This document shows, in pieces, positions 23,701 through 35,163 of a stretch of 64,000 bases of DNA. The position numbers and the translations under genes were made by a program. Position 1 is the first letter of the stretch. The number at the start of each line of letters is the position of its first letter. The notes beneath the pieces were generated by a model, which was given only the letters and a program-made list of their open reading frames with translations, ran no database searches and had not been told where the DNA came from. Source of the DNA: Pyxicephalus adspersus (taxonomy: Eukaryota > Chordata > Amphibia > Anura > Pyxicephalidae); assembly GCF_032062135.1 (NCBI RefSeq), contig NC_092861.1:61623777-61687776 (forward strand), in the 5' to 3' direction.

Positions 23701-24625
23701 TCTTTAGTGAAGAACACCGCTTAGACAAATGCTGAGAGGGGCAAATCGTCCATGAAGTTTTCTCTGATTGGGCTTTTAAAATAAATTCAAGCATGGAATG
23801 GATGGCAGGGGCTAATAGAGATGTCACTTTAGAGCAGAGTAAACTTGATGTCTCACAATCAAACTTGTTGCTCGGATCCACAAGGGGGCTGATGGGACTG
23901 GTCATTTGTAACTAACATAAAGACAAATGATACCAGTTACTAAAACAGGATACAGAAGAAGAGCAAGACGACCATTTTACCACTGAAGTGATGGTAGACA
24001 TGACTGAAAAAATGCATTTTCTTGTAAAATCACACACAATGTCAGATATGTCAAAGAATTTAAATTAGGTTTGTTGATGTTTTAGGCCTAGAATCAAGCT
24101 TTAATGTTGTTTAAGATTAAGAAGATTTTAGTATAGAATAAAATGTTGCATGTTTAATTTGTTATTTAAACATTCTTTCCCAAAAAACTTAAAATGCAAA
24201 AAAAAAAATAAAAATAATAATAAATCCTCAAAAGCCACAGTGGTGCCTAAAACCATCTTATACCACTATTATTTCACCTATCACATTAGGTCCAAGTTTT
24301 TCCCCTTTAGACATAGTTTAATTGATGTTAATCACATTTTGCAGAAGCAAACACTTTGCTCATACCTAATCCTGCCATGAAGTTTATTGTTAAGTAAAAA
24401 GATTACACCTGCAGTTAGATAGAGACATCCTAGAACTCGTCACAGTTTCTTTTTATGATGTAAAATAAACATTACATGTTTTGCTTTTTTCAGGTGTAAT
24501 TGTCAGAACTTTTTATATCTCTAATCTAGATATTTAAAGAAAATATGTTGTGCTGTCAGCTTATGCTGAAAGTTATATACAGTAGTAAGTGACTCACCAG
24601 AGTGACTTGTCTGTTATCAGATGGC
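20761..24625. other. AT-rich stretch, no gene recognised
   Basis: A 75-codon minus frame at 23,678-23,905 and a 99-codon plus frame at 21,933-22,232 show no known motif. They are best treated as chance frames. No repeat family was recognised with confidence. Confidence 0.5.
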
Positions 24626-24628
24626 TTA

Positions 24629-24756
24629 AGGTGCGTACACACTTCCAATTTTTATCGTTCAAAACGAACCGGTGCTATACGATCGTTCGTAGATATCGTG
24701 CAGGATCGTTCGTCGTTCGTTTAACAACGATAATAATTGGAAGTGTGTACGTAGCT
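24629..24756. mobile_element. Short Harbinger-like MITE
   Basis: A 128-bp element with ends AGGTGCGTACACACTTCC (left) and AGCTACGTACACACTTCC (right, reverse complement), flanked by TTA on both sides (24,626-24,628 and 24,757-24,759). The inner part has GATCGTTCGT motifs shared with the longer copies at 26,537 and 57,548, so it looks like an internally deleted copy of the same family. Confidence 0.75.
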
Positions 24757-24762
24757 TTACTC

Positions 24763-25280
24763 CAGTCTGGCTTTTGAGCTGCGCCTTCCACTGACACAGC
24801 TCTGATAAGGTGGCCAATTACCTTATCTTGAGCTAAGTCACAAGCCAACTTTCCCCTCCTCCTTCTCTTAGATCTTACCTCTGCTTTTGACACTGTTGAT
24901 CACCCCCTTCTAATCTAAATAATGAATGCCATTGGTATCAGTGACACTGTTCTCCCTTGGTTTGCCTCCTATCTGTCTAATCACTACTTTGAAGTGTCTT
25001 TTAATGGTAATTTCTCCTCTCCAACCGTCCTCCCTGTTGGTGTTCCACAGGGAGTAGTTCGTGGACAGGTTATCTTTTCTCTGTACACCTTCTTACTTGG
25101 CAAACTCATATCCTCCTTTGGTTTACAGTACCACCTGAATGCAGATGAGACTCAAATCTATCTGTCCACCCCGGACTCTCCTGCAATCCATGGTTTCATG
25201 CTGCTGACAGGTTTCTGAAACTCAACCTGGATAAAACAGAACTCATCCCCCCCCACCCCCACATTCCAAATGCCCGAGGC
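24763..25280 (+). pseudogene. L2/CR1-like reverse transcriptase, first part
   Basis: Conserved RT blocks are QSGFELR, DLTSAFDTVDHPLL with the first catalytic aspartate context, [19 protein letters not shown], and [19 protein letters not shown]. The last corresponds to the VPQGSVLGPLLF block. The catalytic FADDT box has become [11 protein letters not shown], with the second aspartate changed to glutamate. A stop follows the HPLL motif. The reading frame then enters the fold-back element, so the enzyme is dead. Confidence 0.75.
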
Positions 25281-25311
25281 TTTTTTCTAATTGTAAATAA
25301 CACTGGTAAAT

Positions 25312-26276
25312 ATAGAAAATGGGATAGCCGAGGGAGCTCAAATATACCTAGGGTGGTTGCCAAGCCTATTGTATCACATAAATTGATGGAGGAAAAAGGT
25401 CAAGAAAAAAAGGGAAGAAGAAATGGAGAAAGAAGGCTTTTTAGGCAACAAATATAAAACATTTACTTCTTTAAACAATTTATAACATTGACTAACAGAT
25501 CTCAGCTGGTATCATACAGGGTAAAAATATATCAAAACTGTGGTGGTTAGCTATTTACATATTCAAGTGTTAATATTTCTGGTATGAATTTATGAATTGA
25601 TGCTAGTATGTAGAGAGCATTCCGTCAGCTTCTGGAAGCTGGTGGCAGGCTCTCTACATACTAGCATTAATTCATTCTAACATCAACCAAAACAACAGGA
25701 TAATACTGTATTCTAAATATCTACAATACATCTATCTATTCATGATTTGGCTCCCGTAGGACCAGAAATATTAACACTGGATCTCCACATTTTGTATACC
25801 CTCAACACTGAAATAATTTGCACTGACTCCTTCAGCAACTTATTTTACTACATTCTCAACTGGCCAATTATCACAAGTATATATGATGTCATGACATATT
25901 TCCTTGCCACCCCTCATGATCATGGTTGTATGATTGTACATCCTACTATATGGAACAATCAGGCTACCTAACACTATTTGACCTGCAAAAAACGGTCTCT
26001 TCAAATGCCCTGAGGAGGCATTTTGGTGAAACGCGTTGGGAATACTGAGACAATTATTATAAAACTACAATAATATGTAAATAGCTAACCACCACAGTTT
26101 TGATTTATATTTACTCTATATGTTACTAGCTAAGATCTGTTATTCAATGTTATAAATTGTTTAAAGTTGTAAAGGTTTTATATTTGTTGCCTAAAAAGCC
26201 TTCTTTCTCCATTTCTTCTTCCCTTTTTTCTTGACCTGTTTTCCTCCATCAATTTCTATATGACTGTTAAATAGAC
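25312..26276. mobile_element. Fold-back element with nested palindromes
   Basis: Long outer arms at 25,381-25,562 and 26,075-26,252 are inverted copies of about 180 bp with high identity. The left arm holds an extra 60-bp piece between TATAGAAA (25,311-25,318) and AATTGATGGAGG. A second inverted pair is AGTGTTAATATTTCTGG (25,566-25,582) with 25,762-25,778. A third forms an inner hairpin: 25,594-25,618 with 25,649-25,673. The unpaired region near 26,010-26,040 contains CCTGAGGAGGCATTTTGG and GAAACGCGTTGGG, a motif I recall as recurrent in frog repeats. TAAATA occurs at both outer edges (25,307-25,312 and 26,268-26,273) and may be the target duplication. No transposase is present. Confidence 0.7.
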
Positions 26277-26284
26277 CTCCCCTC

Positions 26285-26530
26285 AGACACACTGTCTTGA
26301 CATCACCTTCGATTCTGACCTCTCCTTTCCCCACAATCAGAACATTTCAAGGTACTGCCACTTTCACCTGTACACCATTTCCAAAATCCACCCCTACCTG
26401 TCCCCAGAGACCACCAAACCCTGTGTATATGCTCTGATCATCTCTCGTCTGGACTACTGTAACATCCTCCTCTCTGGTATTCCTTTAAATAGACTCTCTC
26501 CTCTACAATGTATCATGAGTTCTGTAGCAA
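26285..26530 (+). pseudogene. L2/CR1-like reverse transcriptase, C-terminal part
   Basis: Continues the frame cut at about 25,300. Motifs include LDITFDSDLSFPHNQNIS and YALIISRLDYCNILLSGIP, followed by LQCIMSSVARL. These are the thumb-region blocks of L2/CR1 enzymes (SRLDYCN and LQxxQNxxAR). The frame stops where the MITE at 26,537 is inserted. Confidence 0.75.
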
Positions 26531-26536
26531 GACTTA

Positions 26537-26961
26537 AGCTGCGTACACACTTCCAATTTTTATCGTTGGAAATGAACGACGAACGAACGATCGATTGGTC
26601 AAAAATCGTTCATAAAAAAAGTAACCAACGACGCCGACGAATAGTCGCTGGAAATGAACGACCGGACCGGCGGATCGGATTGGACGACGATCGTTTACCA
26701 TCTATCGTGTGTACGGTCGTTCATTGATCGTCCATGGTCTGAGCATGCGTGATGAACGAACGTTCGTTCACTTCCTGTCATGCACGTCACTTNNNNNNNN
26801 NNNNNNNNNNNNNNNNNNNNNNNNNNNNNNNNNNNNNNNNNNNNNNNNNNNNNNNNNNNNNNNNNNNNNNNNNNNNNNNNNNNNNNNNNNNNNNNNGATA
26901 TCGTGCAGGATCGTTCGTCGTTCGTTTACCAACGATAATTATTGGAAGTGTGTACGTAGCT
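26537..26961. mobile_element. Harbinger-like MITE containing an assembly gap
   Basis: The ends AGCTGCGTACACACTTCC (left) and AGCTACGTACACACTTCC (right, reverse complement) are flanked by TTA (26,534-26,536 and 26,962-26,964). The sequence is rich in AACGAACGA and ATCGTTCGT motifs that pair across the element. N bases fill 26,793-26,896. It is inserted in the LINE just after the RT end. Confidence 0.75.
26793..26896. other. Assembly gap (104 N)
   Basis: Run of undetermined bases inside the MITE. Frames crossing it are artefacts. Confidence 0.98.
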
Positions 26962-27092
26962 TTATGCATCCTTTCCACCACTCCTCTTCTTCTGCCTCTG
27001 TAGTTCAGTAGAGTGAGTGGCTACCCATATTTAATGTACTGAGCTGCGTAATATGTTGGCGCTATATAAATACTGTTTAATATTAATAACTT

Positions 27093-27128
27093 AAAGTTTT
27101 ACCCAGAGATATTTAATTTATAACAAGT

Positions 27129-27174
<46 letters not shown>

Positions 27175-28640
27175 TATAAATAGCAATATAGGAACAGATT
27201 TTCTGTATTAAGACAGAGCCATCATGCTGGCTATCACATATGCATACAACAACAGTATCATAATAAGAAAATAATTTACAGTTTGATGGTATATGGATGG
27301 ATATCATGTACAGAGCTTACAAAGATATTGTAGGAAAAATATGGAAAGTACATTATATGGAAAACATATGTACACTCCTATGTTTACCACTACTTTAAAT
27401 GCTTATAATTAGAATCTGGTGTTCTAGATTAGGTAACAGTAATAGGAACTCCCCTTATTTGACTTTAAAATATGTTGTGCTCTATTAGCTATTGGCTATG
27501 TAATGTCATAATGTCAATATCTAAGGAGCTCTACAAGGCTAAATCTGAGTCTAGAAAGGGATTTATAAAGATCATCAGACTAAACTTCACCATTCTAATG
27601 TAAAAAATTAATATATAAGTGACATCAATTTTAAATTTCTTTTCATTTGTATTTGACAGAGGAACCAGCTAATACAGCCCAAAAGCAGGCTATGTGATGC
27701 TAATAGAACCCCAAAGAGATGCTGTGGAATCTGCTAGTAACCTTTACAATTGGTGTTGTAGACCATGTAAAGTGCATCCATCTATATTTGGAAAGACCAA
27801 TTAAAAAGCATTTACTGTTCAAAAAAGCATATTGTAGCATGAATAAATATATTTAATTAAAAAGCAATCTTCTTTATCCAAACAAATAGGGTAATAGAAA
27901 TTTGAAATGTATTGATGACATTGGCAGTATGGATCTGTGCAGCCTGTATCTGTGCCTTATTTCAAACAACTCTTGATGACATTTTTGAGACTGTGACTGT
28001 GCACAGTTGGGGCTTCAATATTTGACTTTGGAAATGGGAACAGACAAGCACTACAATGTTAAATGAATCCAGCAGTCCATGATAATGTTTACGTGATTAT
28101 TTTTATTTTACATGAAACTGAATAAAATTGATTTTTTATAGTATAATTCTTGTCCATATACCAAAAATTCCTTTTATGTAGTTGGTAGCGTTACTGCTTT
28201 AGGGTTTGGGCAGCTTTCAGACATGATGTCAATTATGAATGCTGATTATATGAAAGTCTGCTTGGGGAGAATGTGAAGTAACCTGCCTGAAAGCTAAAGC
28301 TTAGAACCTTTTAACACAATAATGATCCTCCACATATAAGCAAATCCTATTCAAGGAATAGCTTAGAATTAAGTTTATAGACTGGTCTAGTTAAAGCAGT
28401 AATTTGGATTCCATTGAAATGTTGGAGGGAATTTGAAATGAGAAGTAAAAAGAAAACTCCAAATATATTGTAGTTATGTTTTCGCTGGTACACCATTTCA
28501 TCTATTTATTCATTTATTTTTTGGTAAATAGGTGATTGAAGAAGACCTTGTGTTTTAATTATTATATCATCTTTATCTGTAGTAAATGTTTAATGGGATG
28601 TTTAATATTTGCTTCTTTAAATATATTGAAAATATCAATA
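27093..28640. other. No gene; (TA)n microsatellite
   Basis: A TA repeat of about 40 bases lies at 27,131-27,170. The rest is AT-rich sequence with no recognised gene or element. Confidence 0.6.
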
Positions 28641-28949
28641 ATTTCCATGGGTGCGGTCCCATGGTGTTACCTACATGCAATACCATCACATCCAGTGGCC
28701 TATCCAGCCTGGCATAGCAATGAAACTCCAGTACAACCCTATGCCACCGCATGCCCTACATTCCATACCACCATACCAAGCTCACAGCTCAAGAAACGCT
28801 CAGCTCTCCACCATTCGGTTTGCACATCTGCTGTTCTTGAACCCCAGAACACGTAACAGTCCCCCAAAATCCAAATGAGACACAATGCCTTCCCTTAAAA
28901 TGCAAATAAAGCCATTAACTTAACAACTATCGCCAGACTCACCAATAAG

Positions 28950-29790
28950 ATTCCCTTTGACCAACCAACCCCCCTCCAGTACCCCCTCTCTCAATAGCCT
29001 CCCCCATTCATGACCTCCAGCAACCCTTGCTTACACCAATCCCAGGGGCAAATACAGCTGAAAACAATTCGACTCCCACTGCTCATTGAACCTAATTACC
29101 CAGGCCACCAAACCTCACCTTGCTGCCTACGTTGCTGCCCAAATTCAAAAGGAATGCAAAGAGTATCCACTTGGCTCCACACCCCCCACCCACTAAATAC
29201 TTATGAAAATAGACACATATTGATGGCGCGATAAGAACTGGCCATCCTGATGCGCCAACAAGGGCCCCCCCATCAACAGCCTAACTGCCACATACTCACG
29301 CACCGCTTCAATCGGCCATACCACCGACCCCACCAACTTACCTAATTCCGTGCAAAAACCTTTCCCCGGCTGATCCGTCTTGCTCTTCCTGATCCAGAGA
29401 CATACTTTATTATTTCCAAGCACCTTCACATCCCAAAAACGCAACCCCTTCCCAGGCCTGTGCCAGGCTAACCAATTCCCCCATACGCAATGCCCCGAAA
29501 AAAGCTAAACAAAAAGCCACCCGAAATAATGCCACTTCAAACTCCGAAAAAAAACGGCCCCAACATTCCCACTACCGTCCCTAACACTGAGAAGGACACT
29601 GGTAGTTCACCAGTCTGGTCTTCCATTGCCATGCCAACACCCTATAATCACCCACTTCCTGTGGCCCCCCAACCTCCACACACAATGACTTACTCCTGCC
29701 ATACTGCCTCATAGACCTGCAATGTTCCCTCACTAACAGAACCCTGGATCAAGCCTGTCAACATCTGAGTGCAAGACTCCACAACATCTC
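28950..29790 (-). pseudogene. DIRS tyrosine recombinase, broken
   Basis: The N-terminal segment contains LIQGSVSEGTLQVYEAVWQE. The core piece at 29,444-29,193 has WDVKVLGNNKVCLWIRKSKT and DQPGKG with the conserved lysine, then PIEAVREYVAV. After a frameshift comes EPSGYSLHSF, a stop, IWAAT. The stop (TGA, at 29,145-29,147 on the plus strand) replaces the arginine expected in the catalytic HSFRIGAAT motif, most simply by CGA-to-TGA change. The enzyme would integrate the circular DNA intermediate at short sequence identities; this copy cannot. Confidence 0.75.
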
Positions 29791-30130
29791 CGGGCAAGGC
29801 TTTCCTTGGTGGTCCGCCTTCATCCGCAATACAGTTAGACACCCCTGGTATTTGAACTGCAAACAGTATTACATTCAGCAGCAAACACTGCAATACCAAA
29901 TGGCGCAACATGCAAATGACTGGAAGGGAAGATGCTGTAAACTGACTGATCACCTGCACCACTCCCAAACTGTCAGAGTGAAAACTGACATTTTTTTTAC
30001 TAAAACCACCCCCAAAGCTCGACTCCCACCAAGATAGGGAACAAATCCAACAGGTCCAAGTTCCCCAACAGGGTCGCTTCCAGCAAGGCTCCCACACTCC
30101 AACTTCCTTGAAAATAGGCTTCGTATCCAG
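29790..30130 (-). pseudogene. DIRS RNase H domain
   Basis: Contains SFHSDSLGVVQVISQFTASS, then LRHLVLQCLLLNVILFAVQI and PGVSNCIADE. This matches the DIRS RNase H pattern with the HSD aspartate and the N-x-IAD block. It lies directly between the RT and recombinase pieces in the expected order. Confidence 0.75.
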
Positions 30131-30305
30131 AAGATGTCACTACGTCTGTTTACAATTCCAAGTCCATGCTGCTCACTGGGCTCTCCAGCCGCACCGACTG
30201 ACCATTATACGACTCCAAGAATACCTGCCAGACCTGCAAGTCCTCCTGCCATTTCTTTTTTGTCAACCTCACTAAGTGACCCCCACGGTTGCTGCCGTCA
30301 ACCAC

Positions 30306-31076
30306 CTAGAAAAAAATTCTGCCAGTTCTGCAAGCAAAATTCAGTTTCCCCAGCAGCGACTGCAACTGACGCAACAGAATTTTCTTGCGCCCACTGGCCA
30401 TTACCACCCACTCCCGCAAAGCCCGCAACTTGTCGTATGGCAACCGACACTCCATTGTCCTGGTGTCAATCTCTATGCCCAAAAATGACAAGACCGTGGC
30501 TGCCCCCTTCGTTTTTTCAGCCATCAAGGGCACCCCAAAATGGTCCTCCATAAAAATCGACTCTGGTGAGCCAATACACAGGAAATCATCCAAGTAATAG
30601 ATGATCAACCTCAGACTGGGTTTGCAAATGAGATGCAGCGACCTATGGGCAAACACAACATAAAAGGACCCCTGCCACTCACAACCCAACAAATACTTAC
30701 TGTCCTGATTCACCGGCAACAGCTGTAGGGCCGCCTCAATATCTGCCTTCACCAGCATAGAGCTCTTACCAAACCGTTGCACCCACCAAAGTGCACAATT
30801 GAACGATTTATAGACAGAGCACTATTGAGGATCAATCACCTCGTTGAGCAAGTTATGTTTCAACTGGAATTTTCCAGGTTCCTGCTTATGGAACAATCTC
30901 AAAGAAGACACCACCAAGTTAGGAGCAGGTGGGGCCTCAAACGAACCGCTCATCTGCCCCAACGCCACCTCCTCACTCAACTTGTCCGTCACCACCTCCA
31001 GGTTGCCTAGTGCTGATTTCAAATTCTGTGCCCACTGTGGGACTTGCTGTAGCTGGCTCGGAATGTGGAAGCCCAC
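30306..31076 (-). pseudogene. DIRS reverse transcriptase, broken
   Basis: The start resembles the DIRS RT entry: EEVALGQMSGSFEAPPAPNL, then FHKQEPGKFQLKHNLL. The palm follows with MLVKADIEAALQLLPVNQ and the catalytic box IIYYLDDFLCIGSPES, then LSFLGIEIDTRTMECRLPYD. The segment between VFAHRSLHLICKPS and the YLDD box is shorter than in the family, which suggests a deletion, and the entry and palm are in different frames. The YLDD aspartates are intact. Confidence 0.8.
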
Positions 31077-31088
31077 CCAGAAGTCCTC

Positions 31089-31907
31089 CTACAACAACTG
31101 GGTTGCCTCATCCTGCAAGACTTCACCGGTATGGTCCCTTTTTCGAGTGACATCTCCAAAACGGGCACTACCCTGGCGGAAGCACCGAAAGGGCCCACTG
31201 CACCCCCCACACCCAAAACACTCATGCTGGAAACAGCAGGTGTTCCTGAACTTGCATGTGCCCTCATTAAACAGCCAGCAGTCCCTTTTCCACCGTCCGG
31301 CTGATGGGCCTGCCGCTGCAGCGCCACCGCGCCCCCACACAAAAAAGGGCTGACGAAATACCCATGCTGGCATCATCAGCTTCATCCAAAGAATAATGGT
31401 TTTGTAATCCCACCGAATAGCTGGGCGCACTGCCTTACGCTTACGAAATTGCTTGTCATAGTGTCAGCACGCCATTACCCATAAACCTGGTAAGCATCAT
31501 GGATGGTGTCCATGTAACAAAAAAGTGCCGGGCATTGCTCCGGTTACTTCTTCCTAAAGCCAAAATACCAAAAGCCTGCAACCAATTTGCATTCTGGCGA
31601 AATTCTGGCGAAACCTCCTGCTTCAAATGTGCCCCTAACGGACCCTCAAAGCATACATACACCTCATCCTTGGCTGTATCTCCCAGATTACCCACTTCCG
31701 CTATACTGACACCCCCCCAGTGGGTTTACCGCTCAAGGCCACATCCGGGGGGGACCACCCTGTACCCCAAACCAGACCCCCTCGATCCCTTCATCCCTCA
31801 CATCCAGCTCCTGAGTGCTGTCATTGAAGCTGCTTTTCAAGCCACTCAGCCCCCTTAACTTGCACCTTTGCCCGCAGCCTCTCACACATCTGGTTCACAT
31901 CAGCCAT
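31089..31907 (-). pseudogene. DIRS gag-like ORF1, broken
   Basis: A plausible start codon at 31,907 gives MADVNQMCERLRAKVQVKGA. A middle piece (31,695-31,456) contains FEGPLGAHLKQEVSPEF, a block known from DIRS ORF1. The C-terminal piece has CWLFNEGTCKFRNTCCFQHE, a C-x7-C-x5-C-x3-H zinc-finger pattern, followed by CFGCGG. The pieces lie in different frames separated by stops. The product would bind the element's RNA in a cytoplasmic particle. Confidence 0.75.
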
Positions 31908-32165
31908 GATCCAGGTAAGCTCTCTTTCTCGTCTTTCTTACTGCCTCCTTCCTCTCCCTTTGAACCCTTTTGTTTCTCTTCTCCTTTTTCAACATTTGCC
32001 CTATCCCTGAACCTCTCTCTTTGTCCTATCACAAACTCACTTCCATCCTACCTCCTCTATGCTTTTTCTAGCGCCCTGTCATCGCACATCTCCCCTTGCT
32101 CGGAAGCTCCAGGCAGTTCCTACCCTAAGCATACTCCATGCACTCACCATGCTGAGGTATAAAAA

Positions 32166-35163
32166 TGTAGGTATAGCTATAATTGGGAAGGTGAAGTAGA
32201 CAGTTAAATTTATTTAAAGTATAGTCATCCAAATAAATCAATATGCGGATCTCATCGAATTATATTGGTAAAAATATTAATATATCGAACCATTATTAGA
32301 AATATCAGACTGTATGCATTTGCACAAAGAGAACAATAGGCGGGAAGCAGTCAGCTATTTTCCAGACCAAACCTGTATACAGTATGTTTTACATTGATGT
32401 AATGTACATATAGGGCCATCAGCACCAATGTGTATAGTATTAATAACATCACACTGTTCTCTGATTTAATGCCGTAAGCAGATAGCATGCTATAGCATGA
32501 AAATTAATTGTTTAGGCTTCACAAATTTTTTAAACTTAAACCCACTTTTTGCAAACAGGGAGGATAAGATTAATCAGCTTGTGCTCTGAGAATATAATTG
32601 GTGTAAACAAATTTTACAGCCCAAATAGGAAAATGTGAATAGGCACTGTACTCATTTTATGCCATCTATTTTTCGTCTACATCATCTATGATTGAATCAA
32701 CTGATTATCCTGTAAAAGTCTTCTTTAAAAAGTATTCAACTGCTACTCACAAAAGTGAACGCTAAACTGAAAGATTACTCATATAAAATATGCTGTTCCC
32801 AAGATTTGAAGAGATGCATTTTTGACCTTATAATCTAAAATGAAACAATTCAGGTGATTATCATAAAGCTACAGTGACCAGGTGAGGTATATCTTGTTAG
32901 ACATCTATTTTAAACTATAGGTGTACATTTAAATATTTTTGGATACTGTTACTAATTACGGTAACAATTTATATTTTGTGTGTGCAGAAGGAATTGTTCT
33001 AAAGAAACAGATTGCATGTTGTCTGGGGCCATTGTGTTGTCATCAAGGAAAGATCCATGTCTACAAATGTAAAACTGTGACACTCCTAATGTCTTTACAG
33101 ATCCCTATCATGTGCTTTTTAATAATATATTAATTCAGTACACATAACCTCATGTAACACAACACTTTAAGGGCATGCATGGTGTTCTTGAATACATTTT
33201 CTTTATACCATGGTGTTTCCTGGTAGGGGAGCATGTCACCTCCTAGAATGCAGTGCAACAAATTGCCAGGCATGAACAAGAAAGGAGAAAATCATTAATT
33301 CTGTAGGCTCTGACAATGATCCACACATCAGTTTGGAGTTTGCACATCAATAAAATTAAGGGCTCAGTTGTGCAAACATGGGCAACAAGTATTCAATTAG
33401 AAAATGTGTTATTCCTTTGATAGACCATCTATTTTGTATTCACATTATAAGCAGGGACAAGTAAGTATACCTCTTGGGGTTGTTGGATACATATTTAGTG
33501 TATGCTCCAAGTTGTGACTTTGTAACTTTTATAGTTCAAAGATTCTCTCTGCTCTGACATGACAATGCTGAGTGCCAAAGCAGATAATCATAGAGCACTA
33601 ACACTGACCTATAAAAGACAGAAAAAGCCAACTGTTTTCCATACCAATAATTACTGCTTTTTCTTTATACTTTCAGTAGCTTATGTGAACAAAGTAAAAG
33701 AGAAGGAGAAAAGTAGGAAGAAGGATTAGATTAGGTACGTATGTAGCTACAGAAAGAACCAGTTAAAGTGCCCAAATCTCTGCCCATTGACCCAGCTTCT
33801 TTTATAGGTACATTTTACATTGAAGTGTAGCAGACCACTACATAGGAAGAAAGAGACATCCTATGAGAAGAATATTCTTTTGGAGCCACTAGGAAATTCA
33901 TATTTTAATATATCCCAATGTATTTCATTGGTGAATGTAACTTTATTATAATTCTAACCATTTTATTGCAAAAAAAGGGGAAAGGTTTAAAAACTCTTTC
34001 AAGAGTTAAATATTGTCTATGAGTCACATATCTTAGCCACTCTGTCAAAAATTTTCTGAAGCTCATCTTGGTTCCCAACGATAGGGGAAATCTTATATTT
34101 CATAATTATTAACTGGTTTTCCATTTTTTTTTGTGTTGTCACTAGCAATGGAAAAGGGGTGAATCTCCCTGGTTTGAAGGGCAAAGACAAAGGAAAAGCA
34201 ATACAAAAACTAAATAATGTTCTTAAAAACAAACATTTTGGTTGGTATTTGATTTTAGTATTATTAAATGTCAAATGTGCACATAAAAATAATAAAATCA
34301 ATTTTCAAGAAAGCTGTGGGGCCTGTTTAAAAAATTTGTAGTAATCAGGTTTTTTCACTTCACCTAACTTTATTGTCTGGTTTGCTATCCAGTTTTGCTG
34401 ACTTTTCATCCAATTTTAAGTGACTTGAAAAATAAAAGTTATAAAAATAAAAAGAAACTTCAGAAAACATGTAAAAAAGTTAAGAAATCCATTGAAAACA
34501 GAAATATACATTCACCCAATGAGAAGAATTATATCCTCACAAATTTACCAGTGGAGCCAACCTGAATTAGCCACTATGCAAAGCAAGTGTGGCATTCTAT
34601 TCCTTAGCTATTATGCCTTTAAAGTAAAAATACATTAAATGACCCCTTACTGTGATAGATTTGTTAGAAATAGGTAAATTGAATTACTTTTACTTTGGAT
34701 TACATTTGTCAATGTTCAGAGAGCAGGAGACAAGTGTTTCATTGCCAAGTAAGCAAACTAAGAATAGTCTGCTTGACAGTATGCAACAAAATTCCTTTTT
34801 ATTACTTTTACAGTTCTCCATTTGAACAAGATATGACCTAACAGTGCATAATGACTGCTCTCAGCACTACTTTATAGTGACATCAACACAACTTCTTTGC
34901 TTGTTTCCATACAGGCTTGTTTGCAGCCTACTTGCTGCAGTTTTACACAGCGCAGATAGCACTCCTGTGCTAATTATAGGGGTCTACCCGGAGTGGAATG
35001 GCAAGGCCCACACAGTACCTTCCTTCCCATTCCAGAGTCCAGGGACCTGAAATAAACTAACTATAGCAACATATTGCAGAGTTGCTTTTACTACTTCTGG
35101 ACTCTTTTCCCAGCATATATCCCGGGTAAATTGGTCAATGAGTTTCTTTATATAATGGGGAGA
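32166..35163. other. No gene recognised
   Basis: AT-rich sequence with small open frames on both strands and no recognised motif, RNA gene or repeat family up to the LTR. Confidence 0.5.

Larger units (their letters stand above)
24760..27092 (+). mobile_element. L2/CR1-like LINE, interrupted twice
   Basis: Reverse transcriptase pieces lie at 24,763-25,280 and 26,285-26,530. The element then ends in the tail CTGCGTAATATGTTGGCGC plus TATATAAATACTGTTTAA at 27,045-27,087. Between the pieces lies a fold-back element (25,312-26,276), and a Harbinger-like MITE (26,537-26,961) separates the RT end from the 3' tail. Upstream, the LINE begins at the right edge of the short MITE at 24,629. Its 5' part is missing, as is usual for LINE copies. 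Confidence 0.75.
28645..32165 (-). mobile_element. DIRS-type tyrosine-recombinase retrotransposon
   Basis: On the minus strand the order is gag-like ORF1, reverse transcriptase, RNase H, tyrosine recombinase. That is the DIRS1 order, without a DDE integrase or protease. The ends are estimated from the change in base composition, because I could not align the terminal repeats. The whole element is broken by stops and frameshifts. The open frames on the plus strand in this region (Pro/Ser/Thr-rich) are antisense shadows. Confidence 0.8.

Noticed and set aside
23678..23905. 75-codon minus-strand frame with a moderately normal composition
   Set aside because: No motif, splice context or partner exon was found; a chance frame is the simplest reading.
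28536..31858. Several plus-strand frames rich in Pro, Thr and His
   Set aside because: They are antisense to the DIRS coding regions, which carry recognisable RT, RNase H and recombinase motifs.
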